A stretch of 37,374 nt of DNA from Actinomycetes bacterium (GTDB taxonomy: Bacteria > Actinomycetota > Acidimicrobiia > Acidimicrobiales > Palsa-688): the NCBI GenBank assembly GCA_021811865.1, contig JAKAQB010000032.1, positions 1 to 37,374 of the forward strand, given 5' to 3'. The translations under genes were made by a program, and so were the position numbers. Each line of letters begins with the position of its first letter. Within the stretch, counting starts at the first letter, position 1. The notes beneath the pieces were generated by a model that saw nothing but the letters and a program-made list of their open reading frames with translations, ran no database searches and had not been told where the DNA came from. Below, piece by piece: positions 7,743 to 15,764 of the stretch.

Positions 7743-10700
7743 CTACGGCCGGGGCGGCAGCTCGGGGGCGGCGCGCGACGGCCGGTCATCGCGCCGGGGT
7801 GGCCGGGCAGGCGGCCGCTCCTCCAGCGCAGCGAGGGCCAGGTCCACCGCAATCTCGATCTGCGGGTCACGCCCGGCAGCCCAGTCCTGCGGGGCGATCT
7901 GGACCTCCACGTCGGGCGACACACCGTGGTTCTCGACCTCCCAGCCCTCGTCCACGAACCAGAACGAGTAGCTCGGCTGGGTCACCACCGTCCCGTCGGC
8001 CAGGCCGTAGCGCATGTCGATGCCGATGACGCCGCCCCACGTGCGCGTGCCGACGAGGGGGCCGAGCCCACGGTGGCGGAAGCCCTCCGACACGATGTCG
8101 CCGTCGGAGCCGGCGTACTGGTTGCACAGCCCCACGAGCGGCCCCCGAGGAGCGTCCGTCGGGTAGCTCTCGGCCTCGAAACCGCGGGGGTTGGACCAGG
8201 CCGACACCGCCCCCGAAAGCCGCTCGAGAACCAGCTGGGAGGTGTGCCCGCCGCGGTTGTAGCGGAAGTCGGCGACGAGACCGTCAAAGCTCGTCTCGAC
8301 GAGCAGGTCCCGGTTCAGCTCCGCCCATCCTTCCGACATCATGTCGGGCACGTGCACGTACCCGAGGCGGCCATCGCTGCGCTCCCGCACGGCTGCCCGC
8401 CGACCGGCGACCCACGCGTGGTACCGCAGCGGGCGCTCGTCCTCGAGGGGCACCACAGCGACCGTCCGCCGCTCGCCGCCGTCCCGGCGGACACCGAGCT
8501 CTACGACCCGCCCGGCCGCCCCCACGAGCAGGGGCCCGGGTCCCGTGAGGGGGTCGACGGGGCGGCCGTCGACGGTGTCGATCACGTCCCCGACCCCCAC
8601 CCCCGCAGCCTGCAGCGGGCTGCGGGCCAACGGCACGGACGGCTCGGTAGCCGGAACGGACGCCACACGCCACCCGTCCGGACCGGGCTCGATGTCGGCA
8701 CCGAGGTGGCCGACGCGCTGGTTCGCCGGAGGCCGTTGCGGACCTGACCATACGTAGGCGTGAGAGGTGCCGGTCTCGCCGAACAGCTCCCACAGGAGGT
8801 CGTGCAACTCGTCCCGGCTGGAGATCCGATCGGCGAGGGGCCGGTAGCGGGCCACGACGGCGTCCCAGTCGACGCCGGCCATGTCCTCGACCCAGTACCG
8901 CTCCTTCATGAGGCGGGCCGACTCCTCGTACATCTGCGGCCACTCCTCCGCCGGGTCGACGGTCAGGAGGATCCGCTGCAGGTCGACATCGAAGGCGTCG
9001 TCGCCGTCCGGGGTGGCCGGGCGGTCGGCCGGGACGAGGCGGAGCCCGCCATCCTTGCTGACCACGAGGGCGGCCCCTCCGGCGGTCACCTCGACACCGT
9101 CGACGCCGTCCACCAGCGTCACGACCTTGCCGGTGACCAGATCGAGGTGCTCGAGCTTGGCCTTGGCCGGTTGGGCGTCAGGGTCGGCGCGGCCCACACC
9201 GAGGTTGCCCTCCGGGGGCAGGGACCGCCAGACCAGCCCGCCGGCGGTGGCCCTCAGGTCGGTCAGGCGGCCGGCAGCGACGGGGAGGTCCACGACCCGA
9301 TCGGCCAGACCCTCGAGCTCGATCACGACAGCGACCGGCCCGCCGGCACCCGCCGCACCGCCAGCGCCCGCACCCGCCGCACCTCCCGCACCCGCACCCG
9401 CCGCACCGCCAGCGCCCGCACCGCCAGCGCCGGCACCCGCCGCACCGCCACCGCCCGCCGCACCGCCACCGCCCACCAGCGCCGCCGGCAGGTCCCGCCC
9501 GCCGGGCGCCGGCGACAACGGCCCGGGCGTGGCCGGCGACAGCCGCAGGAGGTACGGCCGGGTGGCCGCCGGGAAGGCGAGATCGAAGCGGACCTCGTCG
9601 TAGACAGGATCGAACGTCCGCCGGGACAGGAAGGCGAGGTACTTGCCATCGGGCGTGAACACCGGCTCCCGGTCGTGGAAGCGCAGCGACGTGACGTCGT
9701 GCACGGCGCCGCTTGCCACGGCGGCCAACTTCAGCTGGCGAGGGCCGGCGTCCTCCGACCCGGGCCCGGCGGCCGACCACACGAGCCACTGCGAGTCGGG
9801 GGAGAACCGCAGGCCGGTCGCCATGTCGTAGCGCGATCTGTCGAGCTGTCTCACATCTCCCGACTCGACATGGGTCAGCCGAACGGTCCCGTCCGAGGCG
9901 GCGGTCGCGACCCATTCCCCATCTGGGGAGGCCGCCAGCCCTGCGACCAGGCCGAGGGTGCCCCCGGCGAGGCGCCGGCCCTCGCCCCCGGCGGCGGGCG
10001 CCACCTCGAGGGCGTCGGCGCCGCCGGCGTCGGTGACCCACACGAGGCGATCGTCGCCGAGCGGGGTGGCCAGGCGGGCCCGCACCCGGCCGCCGGGGGC
10101 CGCCACCCGCGCCGGGCCACCGCGGTGGGTGAGCCACACGGCGGCGCCCCGAACGGTGAGGGCGCTGGCCTTGCCCGAGCGGTCGGGCGCCACGCGGGTG
10201 ACGGCACCGGCCACCTCGAGGGTGTAGGGGGCGCGCCCGCGACGGGCCGAGCCGAGCCGCACGTCGAGGCGGCGGGGCGTCGAGTCCGCCGCCAGGCCGT
10301 CCAGCAGCCACAGGTCGCCGGCGGCGGTGTACACGACCCGCTCGCCGTCGCTGTCGGCGTCCCGGGCGTAGCAGTCGCCGTGGTCCGTGTGCCGGCGCAG
10401 GTCGCTGCCGTCGGGCGCGAAGGAGTACACGTTGGCCCAGCCCTCGTGGTCGGAGAGCGCCACCACCCGGTCGCCGACCCATGCCGGATCCTCCAGCTGG
10501 CCGTCGAGCTGCGTGGCGAAGCGCTCGAAGCGGCCGGAGGCGTCCCTGTCGATCCAGATCTTGCCCGCCGTCCCACCCCGGTACCGCTTCCAGCCCGAGG
10601 CTCCTGTGGGATGGCGGTCGACGCCGAGCAGCACGCCACCGCCCCGGCCGAACGCCACGGCGGACACCGGCCCGTAGGGCAACCTCTGGGCGGCGCCGCC

Positions 10701-11069
10701 GTCGAGGGGCACGGCCCACGCCCACGTGGACGAGGCGTACGGCTGGCCGGCGGCGGAGGTGGCCACGACCCGGCCGTCGGGGTGCCAGCCGACGACGTGG
10801 GTCATCGGGTCCCCCCAGTAGGTGAGCCTCCGGGCCTGGCCGCCGTCGACCGCGGCGACCCAGGCCTCGGGCACCCCGGCGGCCGACGACGTCCACGCCA
10901 GCCACCTCCCGTCGGGGGAGAAGCGGGGGTGGCGTACCATCGCCCGCTCGGAGCCCAGCCGCCACACCTCGCCGCGCTCCGCCGACCCGACCCAGATGTC
11001 GTCGTCGGTGACGAACGCGAGCTGGTCGCCGCGGACTGCCGGGTAGCGGATGTAAGGGGCGTCGCTCAT
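7743..11069 (-). CDS. Tricorn protease homologue (S41 family)
   Basis: An 1108-residue protein from the ATG at 11069 (MSDAPYIRYPAVRGDQLAFV). Beta-propeller repeats of the TolB/tricorn type fill the first half (HPRFSPDGRWLAW, VVGWHPDGRVVATS, LRFSPDSQWLVW). Ser769-His770 in GTSHAYVW match the tricorn catalytic histidine region. A PDZ-like domain follows (GVGVGDVIDTVDGRPV), then the S41 domain with nucleophile Ser988 in YAGSDGDIV and a C-terminal ENHGVSPDVEV. Tricorn degrades 6-12-residue peptides released by the proteasome, which fits actinobacteria. An Ala-Gly run (about residues 530-577) separates the propeller from the rest and is unusual. No signal peptide is seen, so the protein is cytosolic. 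Confidence 0.9.
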   Translation of the reverse strand: MSDAPYIRYPAVRGDQLAFVTDDDIWVGSAERGEVWRLGSERAMVRHPRFSPDGRWLAWTSSAAGVPEAWVAAVDGGQARRLTYWGDPMTHVVGWHPDGRVVATSAAGQPYASSTWAWAVPLDGGAAQRLPYGPVSAVAFGRGGGVLLGVDRHPTGASGWKRYRGGTAGKIWIDRDASGRFERFATQLDGQLEDPAWVGDRVVALSDHEGWANVYSFAPDGSDLRRHTDHGDCYARDADSDGERVVYTAAGDLWLLDGLAADSTPRRLDVRLGSARRGRAPYTLEVAGAVTRVAPDRSGKASALTVRGAAVWLTHRGGPARVAAPGGRVRARLATPLGDDRLVWVTDAGGADALEVAPAAGGEGRRLAGGTLGLVAGLAASPDGEWVATAASDGTVRLTHVESGDVRQLDRSRYDMATGLRFSPDSQWLVWSAAGPGSEDAGPRQLKLAAVASGAVHDVTSLRFHDREPVFTPDGKYLAFLSRRTFDPVYDEVRFDLAFPAATRPYLLRLSPATPGPLSPAPGGRDLPAALVGGGGAAGGGGAAGAGAGGAGAGGAAGAGAGGAAGAGAGGAAGAGGPVAVVIELEGLADRVVDLPVAAGRLTDLRATAGGLVWRSLPPEGNLGVGRADPDAQPAKAKLEHLDLVTGKVVTLVDGVDGVEVTAGGAALVVSKDGGLRLVPADRPATPDGDDAFDVDLQRILLTVDPAEEWPQMYEESARLMKERYWVEDMAGVDWDAVVARYRPLADRISSRDELHDLLWELFGETGTSHAYVWSGPQRPPANQRVGHLGADIEPGPDGWRVASVPATEPSVPLARSPLQAAGVGVGDVIDTVDGRPVDPLTGPGPLLVGAAGRVVELGVRRDGGERRTVAVVPLEDERPLRYHAWVAGRRAAVRERSDGRLGYVHVPDMMSEGWAELNRDLLVETSFDGLVADFRYNRGGHTSQLVLERLSGAVSAWSNPRGFEAESYPTDAPRGPLVGLCNQYAGSDGDIVSEGFRHRGLGPLVGTRTWGGVIGIDMRYGLADGTVVTQPSYSFWFVDEGWEVENHGVSPDVEVQIAPQDWAAGRDPQIEIAVDLALAALEERPPARPPRRDDRPSRAAPELPPRP
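9340..9480 (-). repeat. Ala-Gly-encoding low-complexity repeat inside tricorn gene
   Basis: Imperfect repeats of GCACCCGCCGCACC-type units encode runs of Gly and Ala (GGAAGAGAGG pattern) in the minus-strand tricorn frame. The run stays in frame and contains no stop. It is likely a flexible linker that varies in length by replication slippage. Confidence 0.8.
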
Positions 11070-11172
11070 GACGGCACGGTAGGCGACGGCCCAGGGCCGC
11101 CCCAACCGGCCGGCGGGGCGGGGGCGGGAGCGGGCGGGTGCGGGGGCGGGGAGGCGGAAGGCGGGGGCCGGC

Positions 11173-12369
11173 CTACAGCCGGTCGACGATGGCGCTGGCG
11201 AGCTCTGAGGTCCTCACCTCGGTGGCCCCTTCCATCTGGCGGGCGAAGTCGTAGGTCACGACCTTGTCGGCGATGGTCGCCTCGAGGGCGCGCACGATGT
11301 CGTCGGCGGCCTGCTGCCACCCGAGGTGCTCGAACATGAGCACCCCCGACAGCAGCAGCGAACCGGGGTTCACCTTGTCCTGCCCCGCGTACTTGGGCGC
11401 CGTGCCGTGGGTGGCCTCGAAGATCCCGTGGCCGCTCACGTAGTTGATGTTGGCTCCCGGTGCGATGCCGATGCCGCCGACCTGGGCGGCGAGGGCGTCG
11501 GAGAGGTAGTCGCCGTTCAGGTTGGTCGTGGCGATGACGTCGAACTCGCCCGGCCGCGTGAGCACCTGCTGCAATGTGATGTCGGCGATGTTGTCCTTCA
11601 CGAGCAGCTTGTCGCCGGGCCGGCCGCCGCAGTCGTCCCACCCGACGGCGACGTCGCCAAACTCCTCCCGCACCAGGTCGTACCCCCACTGCCGGAAGGC
11701 GCCCTCGGTGAACTTCTGGATGTTGCCCTTGTGCACCATGGTGACGGACTTGCGGCCGCGGTCGAGGGCGTAGCGGATGGCAGCCCGGATGAGCCGCTTG
11801 GAGCCGGTCGCCGAGATGGGCTTGACCCCCACCCCCGAGTCCGGCCGGATGTCCCAACCGAGCTCTTCGTGGAGGACCTCGATCAGCCGCTTCGCCTCAG
11901 GGGTGCCCTCCTGCACCTCGAGGCCGGCGTAGATGTCCTCCGTGTTCTCCCGGAAGATGACCATGTCGACGAGGTCGGGGCGCTTGACCGGCGACGGCAC
12001 CCCCTGGAACCAGCGCACCGGGCGCAGGCACACGTACAGGTCGAGAACCTGTCGGAGGGCCACGTTGAGGGAGCGGAACCCGCCGCCGACGGGTGTGGTC
12101 AGCGGGCCCTTGATCCCGATGAGGTGCTCCCGGAACACCTCGACGGTCTCCTCGGGCAGCCAGTTGCCCGTTTCGTTGTAGGCCTTCTCGCCCGCCAGCA
12201 CCTCCTTCCACTCGATGTGCTGCCCGTACCTGGCGGCCGCGGCGTCGAGCACGCGCTTGGCGGCGGGCCAGATGTCGACCCCGGTGCCGTCCCCCTCGAT
12301 GAACGGGATGATCGGATCGTCGGGGACGGAGAGGACCCCGCTTGGGGACATCGTGATCTTGGCGGCCAT
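11173..12369 (-). CDS. icd: NADP-dependent isocitrate dehydrogenase
   Basis: A 398-residue enzyme from the ATG at 12369, converting isocitrate to 2-oxoglutarate in the TCA cycle. It resembles the E. coli-type enzyme. The substrate loop [13 protein letters not shown] carries Ser100, equivalent to the phosphorylatable Ser113 of E. coli. Further conserved segments are [34 protein letters not shown], the catalytic-Lys segment [12 protein letters not shown], and [16 protein letters not shown]. The Lys-Tyr in APKYAG is the pair that favours NADP over NAD in this family. It is followed by the tricorn gene after 103 bases on the same strand; the 168 bases upstream, to metF, probably hold its own promoter. 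Confidence 0.95.
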   Translation of the reverse strand: MAAKITMSPSGVLSVPDDPIIPFIEGDGTGVDIWPAAKRVLDAAAARYGQHIEWKEVLAGEKAYNETGNWLPEETVEVFREHLIGIKGPLTTPVGGGFRSLNVALRQVLDLYVCLRPVRWFQGVPSPVKRPDLVDMVIFRENTEDIYAGLEVQEGTPEAKRLIEVLHEELGWDIRPDSGVGVKPISATGSKRLIRAAIRYALDRGRKSVTMVHKGNIQKFTEGAFRQWGYDLVREEFGDVAVGWDDCGGRPGDKLLVKDNIADITLQQVLTRPGEFDVIATTNLNGDYLSDALAAQVGGIGIAPGANINYVSGHGIFEATHGTAPKYAGQDKVNPGSLLLSGVLMFEHLGWQQAADDIVRALEATIADKVVTYDFARQMEGATEVRTSELASAIVDRL

Positions 12370-12537
12370 GCACCAAGCCTACCGAGGGTTCCCGGGCCGA
12401 AGATCCAGGCGACGACTCCGCCGAAAAGCCTCGATGGTCCCCTGCACAGGCCGGCTTACGGGGCGGGCCCGGCGGGGAGCCCGACACCCCGCTCGGTGGG
12501 GCAGGTCGTCAACCCGGCTGCCCCCCGTCGGCGGCTC

Positions 12538-13362
12538 TCAGCGGTGAGCGGCCAGGCTCTCCCAGATCTCGCGGGTGGCGCTGGAGCGGTTGAGGGTGAT
12601 GAAGTGCAACCCGGGCGCGCCGGCGTCGAGCAGCGCCTGGCACAGCTCCGCTGCGAGACCCAAGCCGACGGAGCGCACGTCGCGCGCCGACCGCAGCCGC
12701 TCCTCGACATCCGCCGGCACGACCGCTCCGAGCTCGCGCTGGCGCTCGATCGACGACAGCGCGGTGATCGGCATGATGCCCGGCAGCACCGGCTTGTCCA
12801 CGCCGCGGGCAGCGAGCTCGTCGATCAGGCCCAGGTACTCCTCCATGGAGAACACCGACTGGGTGACGGCGAAGTCGGCAAGGCGGAGCTTGGCGGCCAG
12901 GTGATCCCGGTCGAGCTCCCGGGACGGGGAGCGGGGGTGCACCGACGGGTGGGCGGCCACGCCGATCGAGAAGCCGCCCACGGCCCGGGCGAGCTCGACC
13001 AGCTCGACGGCGTGGCGCAGCTCACCGGCGGGGCCGTCCCCGCCGAGGGCCATGAGGTTGTCGACCCCGGCCTTGCGCAGCTGCACGAGGATGTCCGCCA
13101 GCTCCAGGCGGCTGTGGCCGGCGCAGGTCAGGTGCGCCATCGGGTTGAGCGTCGTCGTCTTCAGCATGCCGACCACCAGGTCGTGGGTCGGCTCGCGCGA
13201 CGCCGGCCCACCCCTGTAGGTCACGGACACGAACGACGGTTGCAGCGGCTGCAGGTCGATGAGCGCCGCCGCCAGGTGGCGGCGGCCCTCCTCGGTCTTG
13301 GGCGGGAAGAACTCGAAGCTGTAGGTGCGGCCGTGGGCCAGCAGCGAGGTGATGCTCGTCAC
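12538..13362 (-). CDS. metF: Methylenetetrahydrofolate reductase
   Basis: A 274-residue flavoenzyme reducing 5,10-methylene-THF to 5-methyl-THF for methionine synthesis. The start is GTG at 13362 with AGGAG six bases upstream. Typical motifs are present: SFEFFPPKTEEG near the N-terminus, SVTYRGG, LTCAGHSR, LGGDGPAGE, GVAAHPSVHPRS, KLRLADFAVTQSVF and PVLPGIMPI. The length matches bacterial MetF with no regulatory extension. It lies on the same strand downstream of purH and purN, grouping folate-linked one-carbon genes. No SAM or B12 riboswitch was recognised in the 106 bases upstream. Confidence 0.95.
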   Translation of the reverse strand: MTSITSLLAHGRTYSFEFFPPKTEEGRRHLAAALIDLQPLQPSFVSVTYRGGPASREPTHDLVVGMLKTTTLNPMAHLTCAGHSRLELADILVQLRKAGVDNLMALGGDGPAGELRHAVELVELARAVGGFSIGVAAHPSVHPRSPSRELDRDHLAAKLRLADFAVTQSVFSMEEYLGLIDELAARGVDKPVLPGIMPITALSSIERQRELGAVVPADVEERLRSARDVRSVGLGLAAELCQALLDAGAPGLHFITLNRSSATREIWESLAAHR

Positions 13363-13440
13363 AGACGTCTCCTGACGGTGCAGGGGGGCGCCGACGACGT
13401 CTGTCGTACTCGAACCCTCGCAGGGAGGCGCCCGTCGTCG

Positions 13441-13461
13441 CGAGAGGTTACCAGCCTCTCG
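13441..13461 (-). terminator. Hairpin just after purH
   Basis: Seven-base perfect arms CGAGAGG and CCTCTCG enclose a 7-nt loop, starting 7 bases past the purH stop and upstream of the metF start. There is no clear T tract, so it may be a factor-independent terminator of the high-GC type, or an attenuating or processing hairpin between purH and metF. Confidence 0.5.
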
Positions 13462-13468
13462 ACGCGCC

Positions 13469-14977
13469 TCAGTGCTGGAACTGGCGCTCCCCGGTGAAGA
13501 CCATGGCGATGCCGTGCTCGTCGGCTGCCGCGATCACCTCGTGGTCGCGCACCGACCCGCCCGGCTGCACGACGGCCGCCACGCCGGCGCCGGCCACCGT
13601 GTCGAGGCCGTCCCGGAAGGGGAAGAAGGCGTCGCTCGCGGCGGCGCCGCCTGCGGCACGCCCGGCGGCACGCGCCACGGCGAGCTCGGCGGCCGTCACC
13701 CGGTTCTGCTGCCCGCCCCCGATTCCGAGGGCGGCGCCGGAGCGGGCGAGGACGACGGCATTGGACTTGACCGCAGCGCAGACCCGCCAGGCCAGTTCGA
13801 GGTCCTGCCACTGCTCCTCGGTCGGCCGGGATTCGGTGACGACCCGCCAAGCGGTGCGGCCGGCGGCGAAGGTGTACGGCTCCTGGACCAGCCAGCCCCC
13901 AGCCAGCTGCCGTAGGTGAAGAGGGTCGGGGCTGGGCGGCGGGGCCGAGAGGACGCGCATGTTCTTGCGGGCGGCTGCGATGCGCCCGAGCGCCTCCGGC
14001 TCGTAGGACGGCGCGATCAGGACGTCGGCCTTGGGGTTGGCGACCAGCTCCTCGGCCACCGCCTCTGTCACCGGAGCGCTGAGCGCAACGATCCCGCCGA
14101 AGGCCGACACCGGGTCGGCGGCGAAGGCCGCCTCGTAGGCGGCGAGCACGTCACCGGCGACGGCGGCGCCACACGGGTTGGCGTGCTTCACCACGACGGC
14201 CGCCACCCCACCGAGCTCACCGAGGTGGTGGGCGAGGCGCCAGGCGGCATCGGCGTCGTAGAGGTTCAGGTAGGACAGCTCCACGCCGCCGTGCTGTTGG
14301 ATGTGGTCGAGCCAGGTGTCCCGGCCGAGCTCCCGGTACCTGGCCCCAGCCTGGTGAGGGTTCTCCCCGTACCGCAGCACCTGGGCGAGCTGCAATGTGA
14401 GGTCGATCCTCGGCGGCAGCGTGGATTTCGGCATGTCCTCCGAGAACCAGGCGGCGATGGCGGCGTCGTAGGCGGCGGTGTGGGCGAAGGCGGCCGCGGC
14501 CAGGCGGCGGCGCAGTCCGGGGGTGAGCCCGCCGGACGCCACCTCGGCGAGCACCTCGGGGTAGCCGGCCGGGTCGACGACGACGCCGACGTGGGCGTGG
14601 TTCTTGGCCGCGGCCCGCAGCATCGCCGGGCCGCCCACGTCGATGAGCTCGATGGAAGGCTCCGACCCGAAGGGATAGAGGTTGCAGACCACGAGGCCGA
14701 TCGGATCGATGCCGGCGGCGGCCAGATCGGCCACGTGGTGGGGGTTGTCGAGGTCGGCGAGGATGCCGCCGTGGATCGCCGGGTGCAGCGTCTTGACCCG
14801 CCCGCCGAGCATCTCGGGAGCACCCGTGACCGATTCGACGCTGCGGTGCGCGACGCCGGCTGCCGCCAGTGCAGCCGCCGTGCCGCCGCTGGCCACGAGC
14901 TCGTGGCCGAGATCGGCGAGCTGGCCGGCTAGCTCCACCAGACCGGTCTTGTCGTGAACGGAGAGCAGCACCCTCAC
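13469..14977 (-). CDS. purH: Bifunctional AICAR formyltransferase / IMP cyclohydrolase
   Basis: A 502-residue enzyme catalysing the last two steps of de novo IMP synthesis. The GTG at 14977 is chosen because the protein then begins VRVLLSVHDKTGLVELAG, the usual PurH N-terminus; the open frame extends further upstream inside purN. The cyclohydrolase domain includes GRVKTLHPAIHGGILA and IGLVVCNLYPF. The transformylase domain includes VLRYGENPHQ, VVVKHANPCGAAV and VKSNAVVLARSG, and ends HGIAMVFTGERQFQH. The start codon overlaps the purN stop (GTGA), which implies translational coupling. Confidence 0.95.
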   Translation of the reverse strand: MRVLLSVHDKTGLVELAGQLADLGHELVASGGTAAALAAAGVAHRSVESVTGAPEMLGGRVKTLHPAIHGGILADLDNPHHVADLAAAGIDPIGLVVCNLYPFGSEPSIELIDVGGPAMLRAAAKNHAHVGVVVDPAGYPEVLAEVASGGLTPGLRRRLAAAAFAHTAAYDAAIAAWFSEDMPKSTLPPRIDLTLQLAQVLRYGENPHQAGARYRELGRDTWLDHIQQHGGVELSYLNLYDADAAWRLAHHLGELGGVAAVVVKHANPCGAAVAGDVLAAYEAAFAADPVSAFGGIVALSAPVTEAVAEELVANPKADVLIAPSYEPEALGRIAAARKNMRVLSAPPPSPDPLHLRQLAGGWLVQEPYTFAAGRTAWRVVTESRPTEEQWQDLELAWRVCAAVKSNAVVLARSGAALGIGGGQQNRVTAAELAVARAAGRAAGGAAASDAFFPFRDGLDTVAGAGVAAVVQPGGSVRDHEVIAAADEHGIAMVFTGERQFQH

Positions 14978-15576
14978 GAGAACTGGCCCTCCAGGAAGCG
15001 GCGGATGGTGTCGGGGTAGAGGGCCCGCTCGACGGACTTGATGCGTTCGTGCAACGCCGCCTCGTCGTCGGCCGGGAAGATCTCCACCGGGCGCTGAGCC
15101 AGGATGCGCCCCTCGTCGACCGCCTCCGTGGCGAGGTGGACGGTGCAGCCCGTGACGGTCACCCCTGCAGCGAGAGCGTCGCTGACCGCGTGCCACCCGC
15201 GAAAGGCAGGCAGCAGCGCCGGGTGGGTGTTGAGCACCCGCTGGGGGAAGGCGGCGAACAAGCCCGGAGCCAGGATCGTGCCGAACCCGGCCATGGCGAC
15301 CGTCGTGACCTCGTAGCGCCTGAGGACGCTCACGACCTCGCTGGTGTGAGCGGCGCGGTCGAAGCTCGGGCCGTAGTCGTGACGCCCGACGAGCTCCGCG
15401 GGAACGCCGGCGTCAGCGGCCCGCTTCCATGCGCCGCAGGGCCGGTCGACAACCACCACCGCCACGGGCAGGCCGGCGGCGACGATCGCTTCGAGGATGG
15501 TGCCGGTCCCAGAAGCGAGGACGCCCAGAGCGTGGAGTTCACCACGCGTCGTGGACAGCGGGGTGCGGGCGGGCAC
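14974..15576 (-). CDS. purN: Phosphoribosylglycinamide formyltransferase
   Basis: A 200-residue GAR transformylase of de novo purine synthesis from a GTG at 15576. The nucleotide-binding loop is LASGTGTILEAI. The catalytic Asn-His are in VLNTHPALLPAFRGWHAV and the catalytic Asp is in TEAVDEGRILAQ. It is first in the minus-strand purN-purH unit and its stop overlaps the purH start. The upstream spacer (15577-15764) is shared with the divergent secreted-protein gene; no riboswitch was recognised there. Confidence 0.94.
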   Translation of the reverse strand: MPARTPLSTTRGELHALGVLASGTGTILEAIVAAGLPVAVVVVDRPCGAWKRAADAGVPAELVGRHDYGPSFDRAAHTSEVVSVLRRYEVTTVAMAGFGTILAPGLFAAFPQRVLNTHPALLPAFRGWHAVSDALAAGVTVTGCTVHLATEAVDEGRILAQRPVEIFPADDEAALHERIKSVERALYPDTIRRFLEGQFS

Positions 15577-15764
15577 GCATCGACCCTACCGGAGACGCGG
15601 CGGGGCATTCGTTTGGTCGCCATGACGGGACGCGCCCCCGATTTTCGTCGGCCGCGCCGATGCCGCGACCCCCGCGACGGACGAGGGTGCGAGCACCGAT
15701 AGACCACTTCTCCGAGGCGCTTCACGAACCTGAGGCGTCGGAGGGGCACGTGAAGGAGGAACAG

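Noticed and set aside
8760..11339. 859-residue plus-strand open frame
   Set aside because: It is antisense to the tricorn-like gene and lacks any recognisable domain; long antisense frames are expected in high-GC DNA.
12478..12520. Possible terminator after metF
   Set aside because: Pairing among the C-rich and G-rich runs reaches only 4-5 bp, so it is not distinguishable from background.
13363..13468. Possible SAM or cobalamin riboswitch upstream of metF
   Set aside because: The spacer is too short and shows only a simple hairpin after purH; none of the conserved riboswitch cores was recognised.
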